From: an uncultured Flavobacteriaceae bacterium
Lineage (GTDB): Bacteria > Bacteroidota > Bacteroidia > Flavobacteriales > Flavobacteriaceae
Direction of reading: 5' to 3'
Length of the DNA: 64,000 nt
Assembly (NCBI GenBank): GCA_947494205.1
Contig: CANLUH010000001.1
Location: forward strand, 372,001-436,000
Under the pieces are notes generated by a model, which was given only the letters and a program-made list of their open reading frames with translations, was not told the origin of the DNA and ran no database searches. Of this stretch, positions 1 to 8,834 are shown piece by piece (position 1 is the stretch's first letter; each line of letters opens with the position of its first letter). The position numbers were made by a program, and so were the translations under genes.

Positions 1-1570
1 ACCATAAAGCACTTGTGTAACCCGATGCTGTTACCGAAAATTGTCCTGAGTCCCCTTCTGCAAGGGATAAATTGGCAGGTTGAGCGCTAATAGTAACGTC
101 CTCACAGCAAAGTGTCTTTGAGCTCATTGCTGTTATTCCACATCCAGGAGATTGTGCAAAAACACCCATAGTATAAACCGCAGCATCTTTATCATCTGTT
201 CCTAAACTATATTTATTCTCTCCCGCCCCCAAACTATAATGCATGATAAGGTCTGTATCTATCACATGTCCTAATTGGTGTGCATGTCCTAATTCGTGCA
301 GGGCTACTGTTTTAAAATCGTATTGAGAAGCTGATGCGTCTCCACTACCATAATACCAATTAGTACTATCATCCCAGGTAATATCTATTTCATTAGCTAT
401 AGCTCTACCTGTAGTACCGCAGGAACCTACATATCTAGTTGTTACTTGACCTAGTACCCCAGAAGCTAGTTCGCTTCCATTGTCGAAACGCACAATATTT
501 ATTCCGTCTTCTATAGATTCGTCGGTATTGGTGGTGCTACCAAAAATGAAGTTAATTCCAGACTCACAATTCCATAACTCGAAAGCATCTTCAAAATAGG
601 TTTTGGCAGAGCTGGTATCGAAATCGGTATGATAGTCAAAAGTAAAACCGCCACTACCATTGTCATCTTGTAGAGTTGAAGGATAATCCACTGTGCCAGA
701 TGTTCCGTTTAAATGGCTATAGCTAATTGTAAGAGGAACCGAAGTAGTTGTAGAACTGTTGTCTGTATTAGTTACTACAATACTTCCAGTACCAGCTAAA
801 TAAGGAATCTCTACCTGGATTTCTGTATTAGACCAGCTAAGAATTTGAGAATCTAGCGCCGTAGTAAAAGAAGCACCTCCATCATTAGCATTTGAAAAAC
901 CAACAGAACCCATACTTGCTCCAAAATTGTTACCAGTAATTGTTAATGTTGTTTGAGTACCTGCTGTTGCTGTTAATGGTGAAAAACTATAGACTATTGG
1001 GTTGGCAAGTATAGCAGCATTATTTTCATTATACAATGAGAATTCTTGAATAATTTGAGTATTATAGCCTGTGGTTTGTTGAATTTTGGAATACAATTCA
1101 TTCTCTATAGAAGTATATTTACTGAAAACATCTGATGCTTTTCCTGTAAACCTATTATACTTTACCACACCTTGAGCTGCTGCAACTAATTCGTGTAGTT
1201 TTCCTTTAATATTAATCTGCTTTCTAAACTCCTTAACAAAGAAAATTCCAGTTGTTCCTTTCGACAGATTTGGTGAACTGGATGTAATCTGTATTGTTCC
1301 ATCAACCTGCCCCCCTAAGGTCACTACCATAATAGTATTTTCCCTACTTCCTTTGAAACTTTTATAGGTTTTAATAGTATGTACAGTGTAAATGTTATGT
1401 CTATTTGTGTCCCAGTAACTTTCGCTTGAGACTACGGTACCTTCAATAATTTGTGAAGCTTCAATGACCCGTTGTTCCAGCGATATAGGTTGCATTAATG
1501 CACCACATTCTTGTGCAAAATTTAAGAGAGGTAAACAAAATAAAATAAGATTTAGGGCAATTTGCTTCAT
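1..1570 (-). CDS. Secreted metzincin-like metalloprotease with IPT/TIG domain (partial, C-terminus outside window)
   Basis: The reading frame runs without a stop from an ATG at 1570 to the window edge, so the C-terminus is missing. A signal peptide ending near FAQ (residues 1-20) points to export. Around residues 230-290 there is an IPT/TIG (immunoglobulin-like) stretch. Near residue 425 the motif HELGHAHQLGH (bases about 264-298) gives the three histidines and glutamate of a metzincin zinc site (HExxHxxxxxH), and a downstream LIMHY fits a Met-turn. The usual glycine of HExxHxxGxxH is glutamine here, which is a deviation. After the catalytic domain a second Ig-like stretch begins (AQPANLSLAEGDSG). 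Such proteins usually end in a type IX sorting domain, which would lie outside the window. The protease fold is confident; substrate and cleavage are unknown. Confidence 0.8.
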   Translation of the reverse strand, partial: MKQIALNLILFCLPLLNFAQECGALMQPISLEQRVIEASQIIEGTVVSSESYWDTNRHNIYTVHTIKTYKSFKGSRENTIMVVTLGGQVDGTIQITSSSPNLSKGTTGIFFVKEFRKQINIKGKLHELVAAAQGVVKYNRFTGKASDVFSKYTSIENELYSKIQQTTGYNTQIIQEFSLYNENNAAILANPIVYSFSPLTATAGTQTTLTITGNNFGASMGSVGFSNANDGGASFTTALDSQILSWSNTEIQVEIPYLAGTGSIVVTNTDNSSTTTSVPLTISYSHLNGTSGTVDYPSTLQDDNGSGGFTFDYHTDFDTSSAKTYFEDAFELWNCESGINFIFGSTTNTDESIEDGINIVRFDNGSELASGVLGQVTTRYVGSCGTTGRAIANEIDITWDDSTNWYYGSGDASASQYDFKTVALHELGHAHQLGHVIDTDLIMHYSLGAGENKYSLGTDDKDAAVYTMGVFAQSPGCGITAMSSKTLCCEDVTISAQPANLSLAEGDSGQFSVTASGYTSALW

Positions 1571-1907
1571 TTGGGATGTTTTAGATTTGTGTAAGTGTAT
1601 TATGTTCTTAGTGTAAAGCTTCTAAGCGATATAATTTGAACATGCTTTAAGACTTTAGTCTCGTTTTAAATTTGCAAGTTTACTACCTTAATTAGAGCAT
1701 TAAGAATTAGTAAAACTCACGTTGCGAAATAACAGAATCTGATTAAAATTTCGAAAAATAGACAGCGGACAAAGGGGCGGACAACCCTGTTACAATAGAG
1801 TTTTACACGAAAAAAAAAGCTTTAAATAATTTTGGCTATGTATTTTTCGGGGTCTGAGAAGCCTTTAAAAAAAACTCGAATGACTAGTCTTTTGTCTATT
1901 ACTAAAC
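1571..1907. other. Intergenic region with twin GCGGACA site
   Basis: This 337-base AT-rich gap separates the protease start from the end of the S74 protein gene, both on the minus strand. The only distinct signal is a GC-rich direct repeat at 1765-1783, listed separately. I see no open frame of note, no RNA gene and no strong terminator hairpin. Confidence 0.5.
1765..1783 (-). promoter_or_regulatory. Twin GCGGACA direct repeat (candidate operator, copy 1)
   Basis: Two GCGGACA heptamers (TGTCCGC in the sense of the gene) start 12 bases apart in an otherwise AT-rich gap, about 195 bases upstream of the protease start. The same arrangement recurs at 4922-4940 ahead of the next secreted-protein gene. 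Paired spacing near one helical turn suggests binding of a dimeric regulator; this is inference. Confidence 0.45.
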
Positions 1908-4697
1908 TTAATTTTTTAATTGTTCTAATTGATTTATACGTTTCAAAAGGTTTTGAAATTGAACCTTTTGTTTCGTTAACTCTTCATTTAATAACTCAAT
2001 AGATTTATTTTGAGTGTCTATAGTTTTCTGTTGCTTTTCAATAATGGCTTGTTGTTCTTGTACTGCTTTAGTTAATGGCACTACAAACTCTGCATAACGT
2101 AATCCATAGTGTGATTTTTCATTTTTGGGTACGTCAACTCCATGAAAATTAAAGTTAGTTTCTCTAGCTGCTTGTTCGACCTCTTGGGCAATAAATCCAG
2201 TTTGAATTTCAGTAGCTTTAAGTTGTTCTCCTTCAAAGTTTCTTTTTGACTTGTGTTTCCTTTGAAAATTTGCCAATGCATCCATATCTAGACGGTATGA
2301 AACAGGTCTGAGTTTTAAAATAAAATCCAATCCCTGTATATCTTCCTTAACATTGGTTTTAAACCTACCATCAGAGAGATTGGTCCAATTGGCATAGCCA
2401 CCAATTGAACTTATCGACGAATTACCTATTCTAGCTTGATTATTAGAGGTTGCTTCTGCATTATACCCAATTGCTATTGCATTGGTTATATCATCACAAG
2501 ATTCACAGGCTCTAGCGCCTATCATTACATTTTGAAGGTATAGCCCATTTAGTGATGTACTACCTCTTAGTGCATCTACACCAATAACTACGTTTTCATT
2601 ACTGGCATCTTTAGGATAGCGCATAGCACTTACCCCGATGACAACATTATCGTCAACAGCCTCTCCAGATGCAAGTGCCCATCCGCCGATTGATGTATTA
2701 GACCCTCCTGTTAAATCTTCGGAATTAGAATGTCCTATCGCCACATTTCTATCACTAGTAGCTCCAAAAGCCAGCGCCTCATAGCCAATAGCAGTATTAT
2801 AGAACCCTGTAGTGTTATCTCTTCCAGATCTATAACCTACAAAAACATTAGAATTGCTTAAATCATCATTAAGTCCTGCATCCTCACCAATAAATACCGA
2901 ATTACCAGTGTTTAATATTTCAAATCTTCCTAAATCCATTTTAAAGTATGCTTGGCCTCCCATGTCAAATCGAATAATATCTTCATCTGTACTCTCTTCA
3001 ACCTGCACTTTGGTATCATTATCTGCATCTACTAATTCACTTACAGACAAACTAGACCATGCCAATACTCCTGAACCATTTGTTTTTAATACTTCATCTG
3101 CAAGACCATCTGTTAAAGGTAATGTGTAATTACCTCCTATTTCAACCCCAGATGTATTTAAACGCATAATCTCTGGTAACCCAGATACTGCCACATTATT
3201 TGTCCCTCCTCTAAAAACAAGGTCATTTGTATTTTCTCGATGTATACCCCAGTGATAATGACCACCTGTATTTTGAAAAGCTATACCCGTATTGTCTGCA
3301 TTAGAGGCTTGACTCCTTATGGTAATAGCTGTTTCAATATTATCTCTAACAGTAAATTTTGATGTTGGAGACGTTCCAACACCAACATTACCATCTGTAT
3401 CCACAAAGACACCTTCACTACCTCCATCGTTACTAAGCCAATTACCTCCTAGTTGAATGTTTGTAGTCGCTGTATGATTTCCCAAATTATCGGCATCTAA
3501 GAAACCAGATAAGTCAACCGTCGTACCATCGTTTGTTAATGATAGAGTTGATCCTGAAAGTGTTAAATCTTGCGAATCCGTATTATCCATGAAACCAGAT
3601 AAATCAACGGTTTGAGTAGCAATACCATCTCCATCTAGCGACAACTGAAGATTATTTCCACTAAGCTGAAATACATCTGCAAATTGATTATCTGTATCTA
3701 GACCTGAAACAGTTAACCAAGATGTATTTCCTGCACCATCTGTAGTTAATACTTGCCCTGTAGTACCATCTGTGGTGGGAAAAATATAATTCCCCATGAC
3801 GCCTAATGTACCATTTACAACCAGATTATTTGTCGAAAAGTCTCCCCAAATTAAGGGGTTAGTTACGTTTTGATTGTCTATGTATAATTTATTACTTCCT
3901 GTTTCGTCACGCCCAGCGCCATTACCTATAAAAATATTACTAGAGCCTACGGCATTTTCACCAGCCACACGACCAATCATGATATTTCGCTCTCCTGTGG
4001 AAACAGACGCTCCTGCATAATATCCAACTAAAGTATTCTGTCTTCCAGTTGTTAAATTTCTTCCAGAGTAAGCACCGATAGTTGTATTACCTACTGCACT
4101 TGTTAAATATCTAGATGAATTATTTCCTATTGCTGTGGTGTTAGAGGCAGTAGTACTTATAAGACCTACACTTTTTCCAATAAAGACATTTTCGTTATTT
4201 GTTAAGTCATCGTTTGCCCCTGCTCCGTCTCCAATAAAGACACTATTTCCTGTATTTAGTATATTTAATCTACCTTGATTCATATTAAAATACTCATTAT
4301 CACGAATAGTAAAACGAATAATATCTTCATCGGTATTTTTTTCTAACTGAATTTTAGTATCACCATCATTATCAGAAAGTTCGTTTAAATTATTAGCTAA
4401 TAATTTAGACCAAGTATTGGATGTACTATCCCAATAATAAAAACCTATTTCATTTGTACCATCGGTAGTCGTTAAATACATCAACATACCATTTTGTTCA
4501 GTTGAGGGGTTTGTACTAGGAAATGCGTCTATTCTAGGAATTAGTAAACCATCATTTACATTAGGATTAGATGGATCTGATGCAGTAATGTCTAAAACAG
4601 CATTAGGGGATGTTGTATTAATACCAACTTGAGCTGTCAGTATTTGACCTAAGATTAGGAAAACTATACTGAAAATTGATTTTTTGAGGCTATTCAT
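1908..4697 (-). CDS. Secreted tail-fibre-like protein with C-terminal S74 intramolecular chaperone domain
   Basis: The 929-residue protein has a signal peptide (1-23, ending LTAQ), then the GINTTSPNAVLDI opening typical of Bacteroidota surface proteins. The body is built of degenerate head-type repeats of the form NVFIGxxAG, like YadA/Hep_Hag trimeric adhesin heads. Residues about 774-929 are a peptidase S74 chaperone: LSDGRFK carries the conserved Ser-Asp of the autocleavage site, followed by QTGFIAQEVE. A final coiled coil spans about residues 890-929. S74 domains assist trimerisation of fibres and are often cleaved off. Two blocks are internally duplicated: residues about 110-178 with 560-626, and 302-327 with 522-547. 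Probably a trimeric surface fibre; ligand unknown. Confidence 0.8.
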   Translation of the reverse strand: MNSLKKSIFSIVFLILGQILTAQVGINTTSPNAVLDITASDPSNPNVNDGLLIPRIDAFPSTNPSTEQNGMLMYLTTTDGTNEIGFYYWDSTSNTWSKLLANNLNELSDNDGDTKIQLEKNTDEDIIRFTIRDNEYFNMNQGRLNILNTGNSVFIGDGAGANDDLTNNENVFIGKSVGLISTTASNTTAIGNNSSRYLTSAVGNTTIGAYSGRNLTTGRQNTLVGYYAGASVSTGERNIMIGRVAGENAVGSSNIFIGNGAGRDETGSNKLYIDNQNVTNPLIWGDFSTNNLVVNGTLGVMGNYIFPTTDGTTGQVLTTDGAGNTSWLTVSGLDTDNQFADVFQLSGNNLQLSLDGDGIATQTVDLSGFMDNTDSQDLTLSGSTLSLTNDGTTVDLSGFLDADNLGNHTATTNIQLGGNWLSNDGGSEGVFVDTDGNVGVGTSPTSKFTVRDNIETAITIRSQASNADNTGIAFQNTGGHYHWGIHRENTNDLVFRGGTNNVAVSGLPEIMRLNTSGVEIGGNYTLPLTDGLADEVLKTNGSGVLAWSSLSVSELVDADNDTKVQVEESTDEDIIRFDMGGQAYFKMDLGRFEILNTGNSVFIGEDAGLNDDLSNSNVFVGYRSGRDNTTGFYNTAIGYEALAFGATSDRNVAIGHSNSEDLTGGSNTSIGGWALASGEAVDDNVVIGVSAMRYPKDASNENVVIGVDALRGSTSLNGLYLQNVMIGARACESCDDITNAIAIGYNAEATSNNQARIGNSSISSIGGYANWTNLSDGRFKTNVKEDIQGLDFILKLRPVSYRLDMDALANFQRKHKSKRNFEGEQLKATEIQTGFIAQEVEQAARETNFNFHGVDVPKNEKSHYGLRYAEFVVPLTKAVQEQQAIIEKQQKTIDTQNKSIELLNEELTKQKVQFQNLLKRINQLEQLKN

Positions 4698-5081
4698 AAG
4701 TTAATTTATTGTAGGATAAATAAATTTCTATAAGCTTTATTGTAGCAGAACGCTTAGATTAACACAGATGAAAGCATCTGTTTTAAAAAACATGGTAATA
4801 GTTTTAGAATTAAATATAATTCTACAGTTTAGAGTTAGGCTAAATATTTTAATATAGAAAAATACAGTTTGTTTTCTGGGCGAAAATAATAGTGTATGCT
4901 TTCATTTAGCAAATAAAAAGTGCGGACAAATAGGCGGACAGTATTACTAAGTCCTTCTTGCACTTAATATTCCGTCTTTAGTAGAGGTAAGTTATTAGCT
5001 ATTTTTTTGTTGAGACAAAAATGTATTGTAAAAATTCATTAGAGAAATAAACATTGTACCAAATTAAATAAAAGGTAAAGA
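4698..5081. other. Intergenic region with twin GCGGACA site and a small hairpin
   Basis: This 384-base gap lies between the S74 protein start and the end of the regulator gene, both on the minus strand. It holds the second twin GCGGACA site (4922-4940) and a perfect 7-bp hairpin with a 4-base loop at 4764-4781 (ACAGATG/CATCTGT). In the S74 gene's sense that hairpin would lie in the leader. I found no further gene. Confidence 0.45.
4922..4940 (-). promoter_or_regulatory. Twin GCGGACA direct repeat (candidate operator, copy 2)
   Basis: GCGGACA occurs twice with starts 12 bases apart, separated by AATAG, about 225 bases upstream of the S74 protein start. Copy 1 (1765-1783) has the same heptamers and spacing with AAGGG between them. 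The paired form was not seen elsewhere in the window; single TGTCCGC matches inside coding sequence are chance. The LuxR-type regulator encoded next door is an obvious but untested candidate binder. Confidence 0.45.
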
Positions 5082-6785
5082 CTATAGATTTTTTAAATAA
5101 TCTTCTAGGTTTTCATCTATATCCAATTCTAGTTTTTTTCTAATTCTATAACGAGACTTTCTAATGGCTTCTATTGTTGTACTTCGTAAACGAGCAATTT
5201 CATTTCTATTAAGGCCTATATAAATATATGAGCAAATCTCTAAATCGGTTTCAGTAAGGATTGGAGCTTTAGCTTTTAATTGTTGTAAATATTGATAATT
5301 TAGAATTTCAATATCACTTTTAATTGTGTTGAGCTGATTGTCCTCCACTAATTCAGAACTTAAACTTTTAAGAATATTATTAATAGACTCTGTGGTATCT
5401 TCTTGTTTTATTTTAGTTAAATTATTAACTAACTCTTTTTTGGACTTAAAATGATAATAGGATTCATGAAGAAGTTTAGAAATTCTAGTTTCATTATTTA
5501 GTATTTGTTCACTCATATTTTTTATTTCCAGAGTCATGTTTTGGAGTTCAAGTTCCTTTTCTTTTCTTATTCTTTGGTTTAGATAGGTCTGAAAAGCAAC
5601 ATAAGTCAACAATCCAATATTAACTAGAAATGTTGTTTGAATAACTAACATTCCATTGAGTATATCGTTAGTAAAGGTGATTGTAAGAAAAATTAAATTT
5701 AAAAGTATGAATTTTGCAAAAGGTCTCTTGTCTTTAAGCGCTTTAATAATGAGCCAAAACCCTATAAGGAGAAATAAAAAGCCAAAAAAATGAAATATGG
5801 GAGCACTATAAGTAGCGTAAAAAATAGAAGAGGTTATAACATAAATAACCCCCAAACATGGTACTAATGTTAGAAACAATACAACTTTCTTAGAGAAGTA
5901 ACCGTAAAAGAGATGATGGTGATACAGAAAAATTAGTGCAAGACCACCATAATAACAAACATACCTAAGTCTTTGACAAAGCTCAAAAGACATTTCTGGA
6001 AAAAGCTTAAGGATAAAAGTATCACCCACAAATAATTGCCTCGAGCCCCCTACTAAACAGAAAAGACCGAAGTATAAAAAATACTTTTCTTTTCGGAAAT
6101 TCGTGTAAGTTATAATTTGAAAAACGCCAAACATTAGTATTAAAAAAGTTACTAAAATTTCTAGTGCTGATCTTCTTTCTTTAGTTTTATAGAAACTTTC
6201 CTTTTCTGTAATTGTATTTTGAAGCGGAAACCCACCGCCATGACGACTGTTGAAGCTTGAAACCAATAGCATTATATCTAGAATGTCTTCTTTTGGCATC
6301 TCTACAGTTAAAGCAGGAATTGCATCTTGAGAGGTATTACTTTTTTTAGATAGCGTACCATGAGTCGCATATTTTTTACCATTTACCCATACCTCTGCTG
6401 CACCAAGTACTCTTGACAGATTAAATACAATTTGATTATCGGTATGTTCTTGCTTAATAAAAAATCGAAAGGTTCCAAAGCCTTTTGGAGGATAGTCTTT
6501 CTTTCCCCATACAGAAATTGGCCATTTTATGGTATCTGGATTGGTTAGTAATTCTTTTGTAAAAACACCTTGTTCATCTAACGGCCACTGCTTCCAATAA
6601 AACAATGAATTGCCTTTAATTACTAGCGACTTGTTTTTATGCAATTGGTTGGTTGTTATTTCCATTTGCCCCTCTTTTAAAATTGCAAAGTCTTGATTAC
6701 TAGACACGCAACCTAGCAGTAAAAAAAACACTAAACTTGATAACAATCTCTTAAAAAAGTAAAATCTCCACAAACCAAACTTCAT
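5082..6785 (-). CDS. 7TM-DISM-type membrane receptor with C-terminal LuxR-like HTH
   Basis: A one-protein transmembrane regulator. The N-terminus is lipoprotein-like (LLLGCVSS), followed by a periplasmic beta-rich domain (about residues 45-190) with the VWVNG segment typical of 7TMR-DISM extracellular domains. About seven membrane segments follow (roughly 205-400), then a coiled coil (400-450) and a C-terminal HTH (about 495-560) with TETDLEICSYI and a long recognition helix rich in Arg/Lys. I choose the ATG at 6785 (MKFGLW). An ATG 15 codons upstream overlaps a perfect TATATTTG box at 6828-6835, so it would precede the transcript start. It probably senses an external ligand and controls nearby secreted-protein genes; the target is inferred. 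Confidence 0.8.
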   Translation of the reverse strand: MKFGLWRFYFFKRLLSSLVFFLLLGCVSSNQDFAILKEGQMEITTNQLHKNKSLVIKGNSLFYWKQWPLDEQGVFTKELLTNPDTIKWPISVWGKKDYPPKGFGTFRFFIKQEHTDNQIVFNLSRVLGAAEVWVNGKKYATHGTLSKKSNTSQDAIPALTVEMPKEDILDIMLLVSSFNSRHGGGFPLQNTITEKESFYKTKERRSALEILVTFLILMFGVFQIITYTNFRKEKYFLYFGLFCLVGGSRQLFVGDTFILKLFPEMSFELCQRLRYVCYYGGLALIFLYHHHLFYGYFSKKVVLFLTLVPCLGVIYVITSSIFYATYSAPIFHFFGFLFLLIGFWLIIKALKDKRPFAKFILLNLIFLTITFTNDILNGMLVIQTTFLVNIGLLTYVAFQTYLNQRIRKEKELELQNMTLEIKNMSEQILNNETRISKLLHESYYHFKSKKELVNNLTKIKQEDTTESINNILKSLSSELVEDNQLNTIKSDIEILNYQYLQQLKAKAPILTETDLEICSYIYIGLNRNEIARLRSTTIEAIRKSRYRIRKKLELDIDENLEDYLKNL

Positions 6786-6827
6786 TATATAAAACTGATT
6801 TACTACAAAATAATTTAAAATTAGACA

Positions 6828-6835
6828 CAAATATA
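6828..6835 (-). promoter_or_regulatory. TATATTTG -7 box for the 7TM-DISM regulator
   Basis: This is a perfect match to the Bacteroidota TAnnTTTG -7 element on the minus strand, 42 bases upstream of the chosen start codon. No clear TTG -33 element is visible at the expected distance. Confidence 0.55.
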
Positions 6836-7074
6836 AACAAACTAAATACAGAAAAATTCAGAAATAAAAAGAGATAGAAAAAATAAAAATAGCGAATAGA
6901 TAACCTTTATCTTACTGTTTAAGCAGCTCAAAATCTTCAAGACTTATTAATTTCATTCTCATATATTCTCCTTTTAAGTTTATTCTGTATACAGAGCAAA
7001 TACACTTAAAACAACTCGCTTTTAATTATTTTTAAAATTATTTTATAATCTAATTACAAAATAACTTAAAAAAC

Positions 7075-7082
7075 TATATTCG
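7075..7082 (+). promoter_or_regulatory. TATATTCG -7 box, leaderless-type start
   Basis: TATATTCG is a one-base variant of TAnnTTTG and ends four bases before the ATG of the EamA gene. Transcription would therefore start at or very near the start codon, giving a leaderless or nearly leaderless message. Confidence 0.4.
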
Positions 7083-7086
7083 CGCC

Positions 7087-7986
7087 ATGTGGATGTATTT
7101 GGGCTTATTAGCCGCACTTTTTTTGGGTTTACATAATTTATGTAAAAAACATGCTGTACAAGGTAATGAAGTTTTCCCTGTACTTTTTGGCACTATTTCT
7201 TCGGGATTTTTATTACTGCTTCCTTTTTTTGTAAGTTCACTTTATTTTCCTGAGTATGCAAAAAAAGCAGGATTTTATATTACAAGAATTCCTTGGGAAA
7301 CACATGGGTTTATTTTTATAAAATCTATAATAATGACAACCTCATGGGTTTTGGCATATCAAGCTTTAAAACATTTACCCATAACTATTGTAACGCCTAT
7401 TCGTTCTGCCGGTCCGTTTTTTACTTTTATTGGCGCCATTTTAATTTATAAAGAGCAACCTAACATGTTGCAATGGATAGGTTTTTTCCTTATTATTTTT
7501 TCTGTAATAGGCTATTCTAAAATAGGCAAAAAGGAAGGTATTAATTTTAAAAGTAATAAATGGATATTTGCTATTATTGGAGCTACGTTTTTAGGTGCTT
7601 CTAGTGGTTTATATGACAAATTTTTAATACAGAACTTAGCACTAAACCCGCAAACATTACAGTTTTGGTTTTGTTGGCACACCATACTTATTTTATTTAT
7701 CATTCTATCTATAACATGGTTTCCTAATAAAGACAAGCGAAAAGCATTTAAATGGCGATGGACTATTATTGCTGTAGGGGTTTTATTAATAGCTGCCGAT
7801 TATTTCTACTTTAAAGCTTTACAAGACCCTGAAGCTCTAATTATGCTGCTATCTGCTATAAAAAGAAGTCAGTTAATAATTGCAGTAGTTATAGGAGGCA
7901 TTGTATTCAAAGAAAAAAATAAGCGTAAAAAACTACTTCCTTTAATGGGGATACTGATAGGTGTGTTTTTAATTTTGTACTCGTAA
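7087..7986 (+). CDS. EamA/DMT-family transporter
   Basis: The 299-residue protein is almost entirely hydrophobic, with about ten membrane segments in two repeated EamA halves (residues about 1-140 and 155-299). This is the usual size and build of drug/metabolite transporters. Each half ends in the family's GxxLIxxG/GILIGVFL-type helix. The substrate cannot be read from sequence; relatives export amino acids, nucleosides or drugs, or import metabolites. The gene stands alone on the plus strand between two minus-strand units. Confidence 0.85.
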   Translation: MWMYLGLLAALFLGLHNLCKKHAVQGNEVFPVLFGTISSGFLLLLPFFVSSLYFPEYAKKAGFYITRIPWETHGFIFIKSIIMTTSWVLAYQALKHLPITIVTPIRSAGPFFTFIGAILIYKEQPNMLQWIGFFLIIFSVIGYSKIGKKEGINFKSNKWIFAIIGATFLGASSGLYDKFLIQNLALNPQTLQFWFCWHTILILFIILSITWFPNKDKRKAFKWRWTIIAVGVLLIAADYFYFKALQDPEALIMLLSAIKRSQLIIAVVIGGIVFKEKNKRKKLLPLMGILIGVFLILYS

Positions 7987-8002
7987 GATGTTAAATCACT
8001 CC

Positions 8003-8062
8003 AATTTACACATAATCAAACTAATATTAAGAGATTCTTAGGTAATTGTTTATGTGTAAATT
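8003..8062. terminator. 13-bp inverted repeat between convergent genes
   Basis: AATTTACACATAA at 8003-8015 is matched perfectly in reverse complement at 8050-8062, with a 34-base spacer that itself contains a TAAGA/TCTTA mini-hairpin. It lies between the EamA gene and the convergent Nudix gene. A bidirectional terminator or a small palindromic element are both possible; there is no long T-run. Confidence 0.35.
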
Positions 8063-8144
8063 AAAGCTTTATATTAAACTAAGTTTACATAATTGAATAA
8101 GTTGGGTTATAATAGAAACTGCTGCTTTAATTTAACAATACATT

Positions 8145-8561
8145 TTAGTTAGCAATTCCTCTTTTTAAATAGAAAAAACGCTCTAAAGCATTCTTATCAG
8201 AAACTCCTAAATGCTGACATGCTTCTATCCAATTTACCCATTCTAAGGCATTAAATTTATGCGGTTCACGCAATAGGAACGTTTTTCGTATATCCTTTAA
8301 AAGAAAATAATGCCTAGTAAGTACAGGCTTCTTATTGTATACATTACAAAAGGTAGAAATGTATTCAAACTCATAATCATTTAAATGGACACCGACTTCT
8401 TCGAAGGTTTCACGTATTAAACACAGTTCTGGAGTCTCTCCTTTTTTTGAAAAACCTCCAATTAATCCATATTTCTTTTTAGGTGTATTTTTCCTTAATA
8501 CCAATACTTCAAAATCGCTTACTACAAGCAATCTTGATTTTTCTCTATGCTTTTTTTTCAT
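8145..8561 (-). CDS. Nudix hydrolase
   Basis: The 138-residue protein contains a complete Nudix box at residues 36-58 (G-x5-E-x7-RE-x-x-EE-x-G-V), including the metal-binding EE pair. Nudix enzymes hydrolyse nucleoside diphosphates linked to another group; which substrate is used here is not evident. Its ATG overlaps the stop of the preceding small gene by four bases (ATGA), so the two are translationally coupled. It is the last gene of the polyamine operon, so its substrate could relate to that pathway or to NAD metabolism; this is only contextual. Confidence 0.85.
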   Translation of the reverse strand: MKKKHREKSRLLVVSDFEVLVLRKNTPKKKYGLIGGFSKKGETPELCLIRETFEEVGVHLNDYEFEYISTFCNVYNKKPVLTRHYFLLKDIRKTFLLREPHKFNALEWVNWIEACQHLGVSDKNALERFFYLKRGIAN

Positions 8562-8821
8562 TCTGTAAAGTCATCTGTAAAATTACTTTCATCTACATTT
8601 ATATTCTCTTCGTAATTTTCTATAGAATCTGCCAATCGCTTGCTAACTTTTATCAAATAAATCGTGTCTTCTGTTCTAACTTCTACAGCTTCAATGATTT
8701 CATTTTTAGCATTTTTAAATTTAATAATATCCGAATCATCATAACCATCAGGGTATTTCTCTATTAAAAGTGCTAAAATATTTTGTGTTAGTTTTTGATA
8801 ATCAACAATTACTCTTTTCAT
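8558..8821 (-). CDS. Small acidic protein of unknown function
   Basis: I do not recognise this 87-residue protein. It is soluble, with no signal peptide or membrane segment. It begins with a helical, basic-hydrophobic segment (KRVIVDYQKLTQNILALL) and ends with a strongly acidic tail (ENINVDESNFTDDFTE). The centre is rich in alternating charged and hydrophobic residues, suggesting a small alpha/beta fold. It follows the deoxyhypusine-synthase-like gene by 13 bases and overlaps the Nudix gene by four, so it is clearly part of the operon. Reality as a gene is well supported by coupling on both sides. Confidence 0.7.
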   Translation of the reverse strand: MKRVIVDYQKLTQNILALLIEKYPDGYDDSDIIKFKNAKNEIIEAVEVRTEDTIYLIKVSKRLADSIENYEENINVDESNFTDDFTE

Positions 8822-8834
8822 AATCTGTTAGATT

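Noticed and set aside
6786-6830. Upstream ATG of the 7TM-DISM regulator (15 extra codons)
   Set aside because: It overlaps the TATATTTG promoter box, so it would not be in the transcript; the next ATG gives a normal lipoprotein-type start.
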